Source of the DNA: Pontibacillus chungwhensis BH030062
GTDB lineage: Bacteria > Bacillota > Bacilli > Bacillales > BH030062
Assembly (NCBI RefSeq): GCF_000770675.1
Contig: NZ_AVBG01000002.1
Location: 186,001 to 250,000 of the forward strand
Reading direction: 5' to 3'
Length of the DNA: 64,000 bases
Below the pieces are notes generated by a model. It had not been told where the DNA came from. It saw only the letters and a list, made by a program, of their open reading frames with translations, and made no database searches. The translations under genes were made by a program, and so were the position numbers. Of this stretch, positions 35,220-44,187 are shown one piece after another; position 1 is the stretch's first letter, and every line of letters starts with the position of its first letter.

Positions 35220-35753
35220 TTACTGCGCTAAGAAACCTCTTGCTTCAAGAGCATCAATGGCTTCTTGAAGGTGAGCTTCATTTTTGGAGGTAATCGTGTG
35301 CATATGGATTCCTCCGGTTAACTCCAACAAATAAGAAGCTTTTTTTGAAGCTACTTTTTGTACGAAATCTTCTACTTCTTTTCGGTTGGAGATTCTAAGG
35401 GTAGCTGTCAAATCACCATACACAGGATGCTCAACCGAAACATCTTTAATCACAACACCGTGGTCAACAAGAATGTTTAGCTCTTCTTTCGTTTCTTCAG
35501 GTGAGTGCACGCACGCTACCGTTCTTTCAAACACTTCACTTGGTGCGTCTTTCATGTACAGATACCCTTGGCTCGTGGCAATAATCGGTTCGTTTTTCGC
35601 TTTTAAAAGGGAAATATCACCGACAATGACCTGACGACTTACATTGGCACGCTTTGCCAATTCTCCTCCTTTAATAGGAGTCCCTGTCTCTCTCAATATA
35701 TCTAATAGAAGGTGTCTTCTTTCTTCGCCTAAAATCTTTCGTTGTTCGCTCAT
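35220..35753 (-). CDS. nadR: NAD-biosynthesis repressor NadR (NiaR/YrxA family)
   Basis: A 177-residue regulator: N-terminal winged helix (GEERRHLLLDILRETGTPIK, then ANVSRQVIVGDISLLK) and a C-terminal 3H domain with its histidines in VEHPVYGDL and GGIHMHTI, which bind nicotinate. In Bacillus the protein represses nadBCA and nifS when niacin is plentiful. AAGGAGT precedes the ATG at 35753. It is the second gene after nifS (28 bp gap), so the repressor sits in its own regulated unit. A GTGTC/GACAC inverted repeat in the divergent control region is the likely operator. Confidence 0.92.
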   Translation of the reverse strand: MSEQRKILGEERRHLLLDILRETGTPIKGGELAKRANVSRQVIVGDISLLKAKNEPIIATSQGYLYMKDAPSEVFERTVACVHSPEETKEELNILVDHGVVIKDVSVEHPVYGDLTATLRISNRKEVEDFVQKVASKKASYLLELTGGIHMHTITSKNEAHLQEAIDALEARGFLAQ

Positions 35754-35781
35754 CTGCTTACTCCTTCTTTTCACTTTGACG

Positions 35782-36918
35782 TTATTGTACCACAGCAGCC
35801 GTTCTCTCTTCGATGACACAACGCAACCACCCGGCTAACTCCCTCACGTCTTCAGTAGTATGATCACGCCCAAATGAGATACGAATAAAAGTTTTTGCCT
35901 CTTCTTCTGTTTTGCCCATAGATAATAGAGTCAAAGAGGGCTCTTGTACCCCAACCTGACAAGCACTACCCGTTGAAAAATGGAATCCATTCCTGTTGCC
36001 TTCTAACATGAGCCATTGGCCTTCTACATGGTGGATCAGCATGCCTACTATAGGCACTCCTACATTAGATCTAACGAAATCCAATCGATCTGATACGCTT
36101 GAAAGCTCCTCCATGAAGAGACGCTTCCACTCTTCAATCCTGTTCTGCTTCTCAGAAAGATTCTTAACACTTTTCTCTGCCGCTACGGCAAACGCTGCAA
36201 TACCTGGTACGTTTAGTGTACCGGCACGCATACCAGACTCATGAACACCGTTTGGTAAAAAAGGACGGTACGTATGTGCCGTTGATAAGTAAAGGCCTCC
36301 TACCCCTTTTGGTCCAAATACTTTGTGGCTTGAAATTGTAAGACTATCTACATAAGGAGTTATCTGTTGCACATCAATCTTTCCGAATGACTGGACACAG
36401 TCACTATGAAGGAAAGTCCCTGACTCCAGACAAATGCGAGAGATCTCTCTTAAAGGTTGAATAGTGCCAATTTCACTATTCACATGGTGAACGGAAACAA
36501 GTGCCGTATCGGGTGTAATAAGGGATTTTAAGACTTCTAAATCAACAACCCCCGACTCTTTAAGAGGGAGCTTTGTAACCCTATAGCCTTCCGCTTCATA
36601 TTTCATGGCTGTGTTTCTGACAGAGGAATGCTCTCCTTCTGATAGAATGATATGCTTTCCTGGATGTGCTGACAAAAGCGCTTGGAAGGCTAAGAAATTC
36701 CCTTCGCTTCCTCCGCTTGTAAAATATAATCCTTTTGCTTCTCCCCTTATTAGATGAGCCAGCGTTTCTCGGCAGTGCTCCAAAAGCTGGCTCGCTTTTG
36801 TCCCTTCATCGTGCAAACTTGTGCTATTTGCGAAATACTCTCTCGAAGCTCTCATGTAAGTCTCAAGAGCTTCTTCATCGATTGGACAAGATGCCGCATA
36901 GTCAAAATAGCGCTTCAA
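35782..36918 (-). CDS. nifS: Cysteine desulfurase NifS-like (for NadA iron-sulfur cluster)
   Basis: A 378-residue PLP enzyme giving persulfide sulfur. PLP lysine K199 lies in ISSHKVFGPKGVG, H97 in EGEHSS and the nucleophile C320 in STGSACQVG. The start is probably TTG at 36918: AAGGGTGA lies 5 bases upstream and the protein then opens MKRYFDYAAS like Bacillus NifS. TTG 36936 and GTG 36927 are alternatives. It is divergent from nadBCA and upstream of nadR, as in Bacillus subtilis, where this paralogue matures the quinolinate synthase cluster. Confidence 0.9.
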   Translation of the reverse strand: MKRYFDYAASCPIDEEALETYMRASREYFANSTSLHDEGTKASQLLEHCRETLAHLIRGEAKGLYFTSGGSEGNFLAFQALLSAHPGKHIILSEGEHSSVRNTAMKYEAEGYRVTKLPLKESGVVDLEVLKSLITPDTALVSVHHVNSEIGTIQPLREISRICLESGTFLHSDCVQSFGKIDVQQITPYVDSLTISSHKVFGPKGVGGLYLSTAHTYRPFLPNGVHESGMRAGTLNVPGIAAFAVAAEKSVKNLSEKQNRIEEWKRLFMEELSSVSDRLDFVRSNVGVPIVGMLIHHVEGQWLMLEGNRNGFHFSTGSACQVGVQEPSLTLLSMGKTEEEAKTFIRISFGRDHTTEDVRELAGWLRCVIEERTAAVVQ

Positions 36919-36952
36919 TGTTCTCACCCTTCCCAAAATCCGTATAAAACTC

Positions 36953-36995
36953 TTGTCATTAGTTTAAATCTGTGTAAATATAAGTGTCAAGACAC
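36953..36995 (+). promoter_or_regulatory. nadB promoter and probable NadR operator
   Basis: TTGTCA (36953-36958) is followed 16-17 bases later by a TAAATA-type -10. The inverted repeat GTGTCAAGACAC (36984-36995) overlaps the expected transcription start. Only about 100 bp separate nifS and nadB, so one operator could control both directions. The match to the NiaR site (ACAGGTGTCTTGACAC-like) is from memory. Confidence 0.65.
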
Positions 36996-37021
36996 CTGTT
37001 AAAACAGGAGGGACTCAAACG

Positions 37022-38596
37022 ATGAAATATGCTGATGTATTAATTATTGGCAGCGGAATTGCTGCCCTACAACTAGCTACATATTTGAGCAGGGATATGA
37101 ATGTGATTGTTCTCACAAAGTCGTCCATTGGTGAAGGAAACTCCCCTTATGCCCAAGGTGGAATCGCCGCTTCCCTAGCACCTGAAGACTCGCCGTTTCT
37201 TCATTATACAGACACCTTAGAAGCTGGGCGGTTTATCAATCGAACAGATGCTGTTTTAAAACTTACGAAAGAGGCACCAGAAATCATAAGAGATTTAGTA
37301 GATCGAGGTTGTGACTTTGATGTGGATCAAAACGACAACCTTCTACTCGGCATGGAAGGCTCTCACAGTCATAAGCGGATCGTGCATGGTGGAGGTGATC
37401 AAACAGGAAAAGCCATTGTGGATTGCCTGCGCCAGCATGTTGGCGATCATATCAACATAAAGGAAGATACGTTGGCCTACTCCCTTCTTCTTGATCAGGA
37501 CGGAGCTTGCTGTGGTGCAAAAGGACGCGGTTCAGACGGAACGACGCATACATTTCTTGCCTCCCATACCGTTCTTGCAACAGGGGGATGCGGTCAGCTT
37601 TATTCTTTCACATCAAACGCAGCTTCTGCGACAGGAGACGGCCTGGCACTTGCTTATCAAGCAGGAGCAAAACTTACAGACATGGAGTTTGTTCAATTTC
37701 ACCCCACCCTCCTTTACAAGGATGAAGAGACAAAAGGTCTTGTCTCAGAAGCCGTGCGAGGCGAAGGAGGGCTCTTAATCAACGAATCCGGGGAAAAGAT
37801 TATGGAAAATGTCCACCCTTTGAAGGACTTAGCGCCACGCCACATTGTGGCCCAGACGATATACAAGCAAATTGAGAATGGGCATAATGTGTATGTCGAT
37901 ATTAGCGGCATCCCTCAATTTTCTGAGCGTTTTCCTGCGGTGACTAGTCTCTGTGATAAACATGGGATACAAATCGAGGACGGAAAAATTCCTGTGGCTC
38001 CTGGCTGTCATTTTTTAATGGGCGGTATTTGTACCGATGAAGTAGGTGCTACATCTGTTGAAGGTTTATACGCCATTGGAGAAGTGGCTTGTACAGGAGT
38101 ACACGGAGCTAATCGTTTGGCTAGCAATTCGTTGTTGGAAGGACTGGTATACGGGAAACGGTTAGCCTTCCATTTATCGAATACTCCACTCTCCCCCATC
38201 CGAAAACCAGTAATAAAAACACCACAACCAGTATTACCTGTTGATCTACCTTCCATTGCAGACATTCAGCAACGGATGATGCGAGGAGCAGGTATTGTTC
38301 GAACGAAAGAAACGTTACTAGATTTATTGCAGTGGCTTGAGGAATTCCGATTTGAGGTCCATCTCGAGCACACTGTAGATTCCTGCAACAAGGAACAAAT
38401 CACTCGATTGTTTATGCTTACTACAGCTTGGCTTATTACCACCGCGGCGCTTCAACGAGAAGAGAGTCGTGGTGGTCATTATCGAAGTGACTTTCCATTT
38501 GAGAAAAAAGCTTGGGAATCAATCCATATCGATCATCACATGCAAATAAGAAAGGGTGACCCAGATGAATACAGTAAAGCTACGGCCATTACTTGA
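37022..38596 (+). CDS. nadB: L-aspartate oxidase
   Basis: A 524-residue FAD enzyme oxidising aspartate to iminoaspartate, the first step of de novo NAD synthesis. Seen are the FAD motif IIGSGIAALQLA (9-20), SPYAQGGIAAS (near 42-52), HRIVHGGGDQTGKAI-like active-site region (near 119-133), EFVQFHPTLLY and a C-terminal HGANRLASNSLLEGLVYG (near 361-378). It is the first gene of nadB-nadC-nadA. AACAGGAGGG precedes the ATG. The 3' end overlaps nadC by 32 bp. Confidence 0.95.
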   Translation: MKYADVLIIGSGIAALQLATYLSRDMNVIVLTKSSIGEGNSPYAQGGIAASLAPEDSPFLHYTDTLEAGRFINRTDAVLKLTKEAPEIIRDLVDRGCDFDVDQNDNLLLGMEGSHSHKRIVHGGGDQTGKAIVDCLRQHVGDHINIKEDTLAYSLLLDQDGACCGAKGRGSDGTTHTFLASHTVLATGGCGQLYSFTSNAASATGDGLALAYQAGAKLTDMEFVQFHPTLLYKDEETKGLVSEAVRGEGGLLINESGEKIMENVHPLKDLAPRHIVAQTIYKQIENGHNVYVDISGIPQFSERFPAVTSLCDKHGIQIEDGKIPVAPGCHFLMGGICTDEVGATSVEGLYAIGEVACTGVHGANRLASNSLLEGLVYGKRLAFHLSNTPLSPIRKPVIKTPQPVLPVDLPSIADIQQRMMRGAGIVRTKETLLDLLQWLEEFRFEVHLEHTVDSCNKEQITRLFMLTTAWLITTAALQREESRGGHYRSDFPFEKKAWESIHIDHHMQIRKGDPDEYSKATAIT

Positions 38597-39416
38597 ACAA
38601 TTTTTCATAGAGGATATCGGGGACGGAGATTTGACGAGCGATACACTCTTTGGGAGCCATTCTACTGGTGAAGTGCAATTTACATCGAAAGGGAACGGCG
38701 TATTTTGTGGGCAGTCTATTGTTCTAGAAGGCTATCAAATAATCGATCCATCTATTGAGGTTACTATTCATTGTAAGGATGGAGAGCGGATTCATGAGGG
38801 GCAGACCTTAGCTACGGCACGCGGCAATATGGCGGCTTTATTAAAAGGCGAGCGTGTTATCTTGAATCTTATTCAGCGTATGAGTGGAATCGCAACCCTT
38901 ACTACACTAGCTGTCGATACGTTAAATAGCCCTCACACTCGTATATGCGACACACGCAAAACGACACCTGGACTTAGAATGCTAGAGAAATATGCAGTTC
39001 GAACAGGCGGCGGCTTCAACCACCGGAACGGCTTGTATGATGCTGTCATGATTAAGGATAATCATATTGCGTTTGCAGGTTCGATAACGGCAGCTGTAAA
39101 GCAAATCAGGCAACAACTCGGTCATATGATTAAGATCGAAGTCGAGGCTGAAACAGAGGATCAAGTAAGAGAAGCCATTAAGGCTCAAGTAGATTGCATC
39201 ATGCTAGATAACCAGACCCCTGATTCGGTGAGAGAATTACAAAGGCTCATTCCATCTACCATCACAACCGAAGCTTCAGGAGGCATTACATTAGACAATC
39301 TGGCTAATTACCGGTCTACGGGGGTTAATTACATTTCGCTAGGCTTTTTGACACATTCTGTTTCTTCATTAGATATAAGCGTAAATGCAATCACTCATAA
39401 GGAGGCATTAGCATGA
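38565..39416 (+). CDS. nadC: Nicotinate-nucleotide pyrophosphorylase (quinolinate phosphoribosyltransferase)
   Basis: A 283-residue enzyme that converts quinolinate and PRPP to nicotinate mononucleotide with loss of CO2. Signatures are GDGDLTSDT (near 19-27), RMSGIATLT (near 105-113), [20 protein letters not shown] (near 129-148), [15 protein letters not shown] and [19 protein letters not shown] sits 5 bases before the ATG at 38565, inside the nadB 3' end; the ATG at 38556 lacks spacing. It overlaps nadA by 4 bp. Confidence 0.95.
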   Translation: MNTVKLRPLLEQFFIEDIGDGDLTSDTLFGSHSTGEVQFTSKGNGVFCGQSIVLEGYQIIDPSIEVTIHCKDGERIHEGQTLATARGNMAALLKGERVILNLIQRMSGIATLTTLAVDTLNSPHTRICDTRKTTPGLRMLEKYAVRTGGGFNHRNGLYDAVMIKDNHIAFAGSITAAVKQIRQQLGHMIKIEVEAETEDQVREAIKAQVDCIMLDNQTPDSVRELQRLIPSTITTEASGGITLDNLANYRSTGVNYISLGFLTHSVSSLDISVNAITHKEALA

Positions 39417-40519
39417 ATATTTTTGAAGCGGTAGAAAAAAAGCACCCGCTACTACCAGATACGTATAAACAGATGACAAGAGAAGAGCTTGAGAACCGTG
39501 TTCGCGATGTGAAAAAGCGAATGGGAGACCGACTTTATTTACCGGGGCACCATTACCAAAAAGATGAAGTGATCCAATTTGCAGATGCGCGTGGAGATTC
39601 ACTTAAATTGGCTCAACTTTCAGCTGATAATAAAGATGCAGAAGCGATCGTTTTTTGTGGAGTTCACTTCATGGCAGAAACGGCAGATATTTTAACGGAG
39701 TCGAATCAACATGTATATCTGCCTGATATGCGGGCTGGCTGCTCAATGGCGGATATGGCTAATCTCAACCAAACAGAAAAGGCTTGGAGTAAGCTTCGCG
39801 ATTTGTTTAAAGATACTATCTTACCTCTTACCTACGTGAATTCTACAGCTGCTATTAAAGCGTTTGTTGGGAAATATGGCGGAGCTACGGTCACTTCCTC
39901 TAATGCACAATCTATGGTGGAATGGGCATTCACTCAAAAGGAACGCATCCTCTTTCTACCTGATCAACATTTAGGCAGAAATACCGCCTTTGACTTAGGA
40001 ATCCCGCTTGAACAAATGGCAGTATGGGATCCGATTACAGAACAACTACTATATGAAGGACAGTTAGAAGACGTTCTCGTCATATTATGGAAAGGCCATT
40101 GTTCCGTTCACGAGAACTTTACCGTTCAAAACATAGAACACCTAAGAGAAACAAAGCCAGATATGAAGATCATTGTTCACCCAGAGTGTAGACGCGAAGT
40201 TGTGGCAAGATCGGATGATGCAGGGTCCACAAACCATATTATCCAAACCATTGAAGCCTCTCCATCCGGAAGTTCCTGGGCTATTGGTACAGAGATGAAT
40301 TTGGTGAACAGGATTATTCAGGAGCATCCTGACAAGAACATTATTTCCCTTAATCCAAATATGTGTCCGTGCCTAACGATGAACCGAATTGACCTCCCCC
40401 ACCTTGCATGGTGCCTAGAGGCAATTGAATCAGGTGAACCTCATAACCTGATCAAGGTAGACCGTGATATCGCAGAGTATGCCAAGGATGCATTAGATCG
40501 TATGTTGAGTCGCGCTTAA
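39413..40519 (+). CDS. nadA: Quinolinate synthase A
   Basis: A 368-residue [4Fe-4S] enzyme condensing iminoaspartate with dihydroxyacetone phosphate to quinolinate. Length equals Bacillus subtilis NadA, and the three cluster ligands fall at C110 (RAGCSMADM), C230 (WKGHCSVHE) and C320 (NMCPCLTMN), as known for that enzyme. It ends the nadBCA unit, with ATGA coupling to nadC and a strong terminator. Its cluster needs the NifS-like desulfurase encoded across the divergent promoter. Confidence 0.96.
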   Translation: MNIFEAVEKKHPLLPDTYKQMTREELENRVRDVKKRMGDRLYLPGHHYQKDEVIQFADARGDSLKLAQLSADNKDAEAIVFCGVHFMAETADILTESNQHVYLPDMRAGCSMADMANLNQTEKAWSKLRDLFKDTILPLTYVNSTAAIKAFVGKYGGATVTSSNAQSMVEWAFTQKERILFLPDQHLGRNTAFDLGIPLEQMAVWDPITEQLLYEGQLEDVLVILWKGHCSVHENFTVQNIEHLRETKPDMKIIVHPECRREVVARSDDAGSTNHIIQTIEASPSGSSWAIGTEMNLVNRIIQEHPDKNIISLNPNMCPCLTMNRIDLPHLAWCLEAIESGEPHNLIKVDRDIAEYAKDALDRMLSRA

Positions 40520-40523
40520 GACA

Positions 40524-40560
40524 AAGAGGGTAGCCTTCAGAAAGGCTACCCTCTTATTTA
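40524..40560. terminator. Terminator of nadBCA (bidirectional)
   Basis: AAGAGGGTAGCCTT pairs perfectly with AAGGCTACCCTCTT around a 4-base loop, between convergent genes. Confidence 0.9.
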
Positions 40561-41166
40561 TCCTAATACGTTACGCGTTAGGAAAATGATATTTAACACA
40601 ACGAGTGCTGCTGTAATACTCTGTTCTGTTTTCGACCCTGTTTTAAATGTTAAAAAGAACCGATAATAGCGTTTACTAAATGGATAGAGAATCGGTATGC
40701 CCATTTTCGTTAAGAAATCGCCAAATAAATGTGATACAATCCCCGTCAAAAATCCAGCTAAGTAAAACAACGGAATGTCTAAGTAAAGATGGAGCATATA
40801 GCTATAGGAAGCCATTAAGGCTATAAACGCAATCGAATGGGTAAACTTACGGTGCCCTGAAAATACGAACAGCAACGGAGATAAAATCATCAGTAAAAAC
40901 TGAACGGCTTGATTCAAGCCTGGCGTTAAGATCTCCACTCCAACAAGGCAAACAACTAGCATAAACCCCCATCTTTCAAACGGTCCACCGAGCTTAGACT
41001 TTGGTGTATCAATATCTGGAATTAACGATCCGATTACAACAGCTGCAAAGAACAGAACTGTTGCAAACATCTTATTAGGGATTACGTCAAACATATTATA
41101 TAACGTAATCGCACCGATCCCCCAAGTAATCCCCATTACCTGGTGACTAGACGCAACCACATGCAT
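40558..41166 (-). CDS. Membrane-bound metal-dependent hydrolase (YdjM/DUF457 family)
   Basis: A protein of about 202 residues with four or five membrane segments. It carries the YdjM-type metal motifs: an early histidine (SSHQVMG), LIPDIDTPKSKLG, GHRKFTHSIAF and a late SHLFGDFLTKMGIP. Members are SOS-associated in E. coli (YdjM) but of unknown activity. Start choice is uncertain: ATG at 41166 is close to GAGAGGG, and GTG at 41160 has better spacing. The frame further upstream lacks family similarity. Confidence 0.8.
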   Translation of the reverse strand: MHVVASSHQVMGITWGIGAITLYNMFDVIPNKMFATVLFFAAVVIGSLIPDIDTPKSKLGGPFERWGFMLVVCLVGVEILTPGLNQAVQFLLMILSPLLFVFSGHRKFTHSIAFIALMASYSYMLHLYLDIPLFYLAGFLTGIVSHLFGDFLTKMGIPILYPFSKRYYRFFLTFKTGSKTEQSITAALVVLNIIFLTRNVLG

Positions 41167-41283
41167 CCACCCTCTCTGATGTACTCTCTTTTCGCTGAAC
41201 ACCTGGTTACGAAATCCAATGTTACGCAATTTTAGAAAATAGCGCAAGACCAAACATTACCAGAAATACACTTTAACGCAATA

Positions 41284-41339
41284 AAGGGTGTCTGGCACGC
41301 GTCGTCGCTTTAACGTAAAGACGCGTGCCAGACACCCTT
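41284..41339. repeat. GTGCCAGACACCC hairpin repeat, copy 3
   Basis: A perfect 20-bp inverted repeat (AAGGGTGTCTGGCACGCGTC, 41284-41303, and its complement, 41320-41339) around a 16-base loop. The arms extend the core shared with 28748 and 32075 by GCGTC on one side, again with matched complement. Confidence 0.9.
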
Positions 41340-41356
41340 CACCGCTTTACCACGTT

Positions 41357-41385
41357 AAAAAAGGACCTTTATTGAAGGTCCTTTT
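41357..41385 (-). terminator. Terminator of the methionine gamma-lyase gene
   Basis: AAAAGGACCTT and AAGGTCCTTTT form an 11-bp stem with a minus-strand T-run. Confidence 0.88.
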
Positions 41386-41392
41386 CAATCAT

Positions 41393-42598
41393 TTATATGG
41401 TTTTGGATTGGCTAACTTGGTTAAGAGCTTGGTAAAGGTCTTCCCAAATATCTTCCCATGATTCAAGGCCGACTGAAAGTCTGACTAGAGAGTTGGTAAT
41501 GCCCATCTTTTCTCTAATCTCTTCTGGTACGACAGCATGTGTCATAGTCGCAGGGTGTTGAATAAGAGATTCGGCATCTCCTAAACTAACAGCTTTTTTT
41601 ATAAAAGTAAGGTGATTTAAGAATGCTTGGGCTTCTTCTTTCCCCCCTTTTATTTCAAAGGAAATGAGTCCTCCTCCTTGTTTCATTTGCTTCTTCATAA
41701 TGTCATAGTCTTCGTGTTGAGCGTCACCAGGATAATAGACACTACTCACTAAGGAATGATCCTTTAAACGAGCAACAACTTTCTCGGTATTTGCACAATG
41801 ACGGTCCATACGTACAGGAAGGGTCTTCAACCCTCTTAATAACAACCATGCATCGAATGGAGAAATGATGCCCCCAATATCTTTTTGAGTCGTCATGGCC
41901 AATTGTTGAATGATGTCTTGCTTACCAATTAGAAGCCCAGCAACGACATCGCCATGCCCACCAATATATTTCGTAGCGCTATGAAGAACAAGGTCACACC
42001 CAAGCTCAAGCGGCTTCTGCAAGTAAGGCGTGGCAAACGTGTTATCGACTACAACTGGGATGCCTTTATCCTTTGCCACCTTAGCCACCATCTCTAAATC
42101 AATTAATTCCATCGTAGGATTAATTGGCGTTTCGACGTAAATGCAACTCGTTTCCGGACGGATTAAATTTCGGATTTCTTCTTCCGTATCCATTGTAGAA
42201 AAAGAAGTTGTAATATTGTATTTGTCTTCCATCATGGATAATAAGCCAAATGTACATCCATACACCCCACGAGAACAAAGGATATGATCGTTAGCCTTTG
42301 TTAGACCGATTAAAACAGCCGAGACAGCCGCCATTCCCGAACCAAATGCAAGTCCCGCTTCTCCCCCTTCAAGCTGAGCAATCCGGTCCTCTAGTGCCCT
42401 TACAGTCGGGTTGCCTAACCTCGAGTAGACATAACCATCCTCTGTGCCAGCGAACCGATTTTCCCCTTGCTCTGCACTATCGAATGTAAATGTCGACGTT
42501 TGAAACAGCGGTGTCGTTAAGCTTCCTAAAAAGTCTTTTGAGTCATAACCTCCATGGATCACTTTCGTTTCAAAACCGTGTTCTTTCTTCCCCATCAT
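41393..42598 (-). CDS. mdeA: Methionine gamma-lyase
   Basis: A 401-residue PLP enzyme of the Cys/Met metabolism family, which splits methionine into methanethiol, ammonia and 2-oxobutyrate. PLP lysine is K210 (LHSATKYIGGHGD). C115 in YGCTFGLL is the cysteine typical of methionine gamma-lyases and absent from cystathionine synthases and beta-lyases. Further agreement is in RMDRHCANTEKV and SLGDAESLIQHPATMTH. A homocysteine or cystathionine role remains possible. RBS AGGGGG precedes tandem ATGs. It is monocistronic, with a cre-like site 62-75 bp upstream of its start. Confidence 0.85.
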   Translation of the reverse strand: MMGKKEHGFETKVIHGGYDSKDFLGSLTTPLFQTSTFTFDSAEQGENRFAGTEDGYVYSRLGNPTVRALEDRIAQLEGGEAGLAFGSGMAAVSAVLIGLTKANDHILCSRGVYGCTFGLLSMMEDKYNITTSFSTMDTEEEIRNLIRPETSCIYVETPINPTMELIDLEMVAKVAKDKGIPVVVDNTFATPYLQKPLELGCDLVLHSATKYIGGHGDVVAGLLIGKQDIIQQLAMTTQKDIGGIISPFDAWLLLRGLKTLPVRMDRHCANTEKVVARLKDHSLVSSVYYPGDAQHEDYDIMKKQMKQGGGLISFEIKGGKEEAQAFLNHLTFIKKAVSLGDAESLIQHPATMTHAVVPEEIREKMGITNSLVRLSVGLESWEDIWEDLYQALNQVSQSKTI

Positions 42599-42659
42599 GG
42601 TGTCCCCCTTTTTGCCTCTAAAGCCTTCTATTCACATCATATGAGATGTTGACAGAAAA

Positions 42660-42673
42660 TGAAAGCGTTTTCT
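42660..42673. promoter_or_regulatory. Candidate cre site upstream of mdeA
   Basis: TGAAAGCGTTTTCT matches the cre consensus TGWNANCGNTNWCA at 13 of 14 positions. It overlaps the region where a -35 would precede the TATGAT at about 42640, a repressing position. Confidence 0.5.
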
Positions 42674-42794
42674 TTTTATTTTAAAATGGTTTTGTCTCTG
42701 TTCATCCATATAATAAAAAGGTTATGAGGAAGTCTCTGTACTACTTCCCACCATAAGAAGAACTCGATTTGAAGATCCCGACTCTTATAGTCGG

Positions 42795-43403
42795 GAAAGA
42801 CCGGCCAAGCGTCTAGACGCGCGACCGAAGTATCAGGACGCACCACCGATGTGTCGGGACGAACAGGCCATGTGTCCGGACGTGCGACCAAAGTGGCGGG
42901 ACGCGCGACCGAAGCATCAGGACGAACCACCGATGTGACGGGACGCTCAGGCCATGCGTCCAGACGAGCGAGCTAAGTGTCGGGACGTGCGACCGAAGCA
43001 TCAGGACGAACCACCGATGTGACGGGACGAACAGGCCATGCGTCCGGACGAGCGACCGAAGCATCGGGACGAACCACCAAAGTGACGGGACGAACAGGCC
43101 ATGCGTCCAGACGAGCGAGCTAAGTGGCGGGACTAGCGATCAAAGCATCAGGACGCACCACCGATGTGTCGGGACGAACAGGCCATGTGTCCGGACTAGC
43201 GACCAAAGTGTAGGGACTCGCGACCGAAGCATCAGGACGAACCACCAAAGTGACGGGACGCTCACGCCATGCGTCCAGACGAGCGAGCTAAGTGTCGGGA
43301 CGAGCGATCAAAGCATCAGGACGCACCACCAAAGTGACGGGACGCTCACGCCATGCGTCCAGACGAGCGAGCTAAGTGTCGGGACTAGCGATCAAAGCAT
43401 CAG
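42795..43403. repeat. 21-bp tandem array, 29 units, in four-unit order
   Basis: From 42816 to 43403 there are exactly 28 contiguous 21-bp units (588 bp, no indels), preceded by one degenerate unit at 42795. Every unit begins GAC. Four unit types follow in order A-B-C-D: A like GACGCGCGACCGAAGCATCAG minus its last base context, B with CACCACCGATG, C with ACAGGCCATG, D with GCGAGCTAAG. This gives an 84-bp higher-order period, with one register skip near unit 12. The GC content is far above neighbouring genes. The array lies between the start of mdeA and the end of the LysE gene; 42674-42794 and 43404-43450 show nothing else. Confidence 0.95.
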
Positions 43404-43450
43404 AACATCCCAAAACAAAAAGCGCAAACTGCCTCAAATAAGTCACCTTG

Positions 43451-44083
43451 CTAGGATTTGTCGCCTAGGGCAAGACTGATTCCGATGATTCCTAGCAATA
43501 CTCCTTTTGCAACATTCAAACGTCTGCCTATTTGAGGGACTTTTGATATCCAGTTTCCTACCTTCTCAGCAAAGAAACTGATTGTGGTGAAGATAATGAA
43601 GGCTTGGATTAGAAATAGTACTCCTAGCCCGACCATTTGATAAGGAACCTCCCAAGCTCCTTTTGAATGGTCAATAAATTGAGGAAATAAAGCAAGGAAG
43701 AAGAGAGAAACTTTTGGGTTTAGGACGTTCATAAGCACACCTCTTTTATAAAGCTTCTTATACTCAAGTGATTGCTTAGATTCAACCTCAAGATCCCCTC
43801 CTTCTTCTGTGAATGCTTGCCATGCTAAATACAACAAATAAACTGCTCCAGCATATTTAACGATCATGAACAGAAGCGCAGACTGATAGACAAGAGCTGT
43901 GATTCCAATAGCGGCTGCTAATGTGTGTACTAGTATCCCTGTACATAATCCAAATGTTGTTGCAATGCCTGCTTTTTTATTTTGAGACATGCTTTGGGCT
44001 AATACAAATAAATTATCAGGGCCAGGCATCAACGTAAGCATAACAGCAGCTCCTAGAAACGATAGTAAAAGATAAATACTCAA
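43451..44083 (-). CDS. LysE/RhtB family amino acid exporter
   Basis: A 210-residue membrane protein with six hydrophobic segments. The LysE/RhtB signature is at the N-terminus (MLTLMPGPDNLFVLAQSMSQ, near 15-34), with GLCTGILVHTLAAAIG after it and NPKVSLFFLALFPQFI in the middle. It exports amino acids or derivatives; Bacillus YrhP has the same length. The start is probably TTG at 44083 with GTAGGTG 6 bases upstream; a GTG at 44092 overlaps that site. Its neighbour methionine gamma-lyase is separated by the 21-bp array, so co-regulation is unproven. Confidence 0.85.
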   Translation of the reverse strand: MSIYLLLSFLGAAVMLTLMPGPDNLFVLAQSMSQNKKAGIATTFGLCTGILVHTLAAAIGITALVYQSALLFMIVKYAGAVYLLYLAWQAFTEEGGDLEVESKQSLEYKKLYKRGVLMNVLNPKVSLFFLALFPQFIDHSKGAWEVPYQMVGLGVLFLIQAFIIFTTISFFAEKVGNWISKVPQIGRRLNVAKGVLLGIIGISLALGDKS

Positions 44084-44187
44084 GTGAAACACCTACTTTC
44101 TTCTTTTGAATAGTATGTATGTAGGTTCTATATTAGCGGGTCAAAGATCATTTTGGAATATTTTTCTGCTACAGAGAGGAGAACAAC

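Noticed and set aside
42676-43064. Minus-strand repeat proteins within the 21-bp array
   Set aside because: Two different frames are open over parts of the same repeats, none across the whole array, and starts lack ribosome binding sites.
42795-43403. CRISPR array
   Set aside because: Units are contiguous with no unique spacers, are internally variable, and no cas genes are present.
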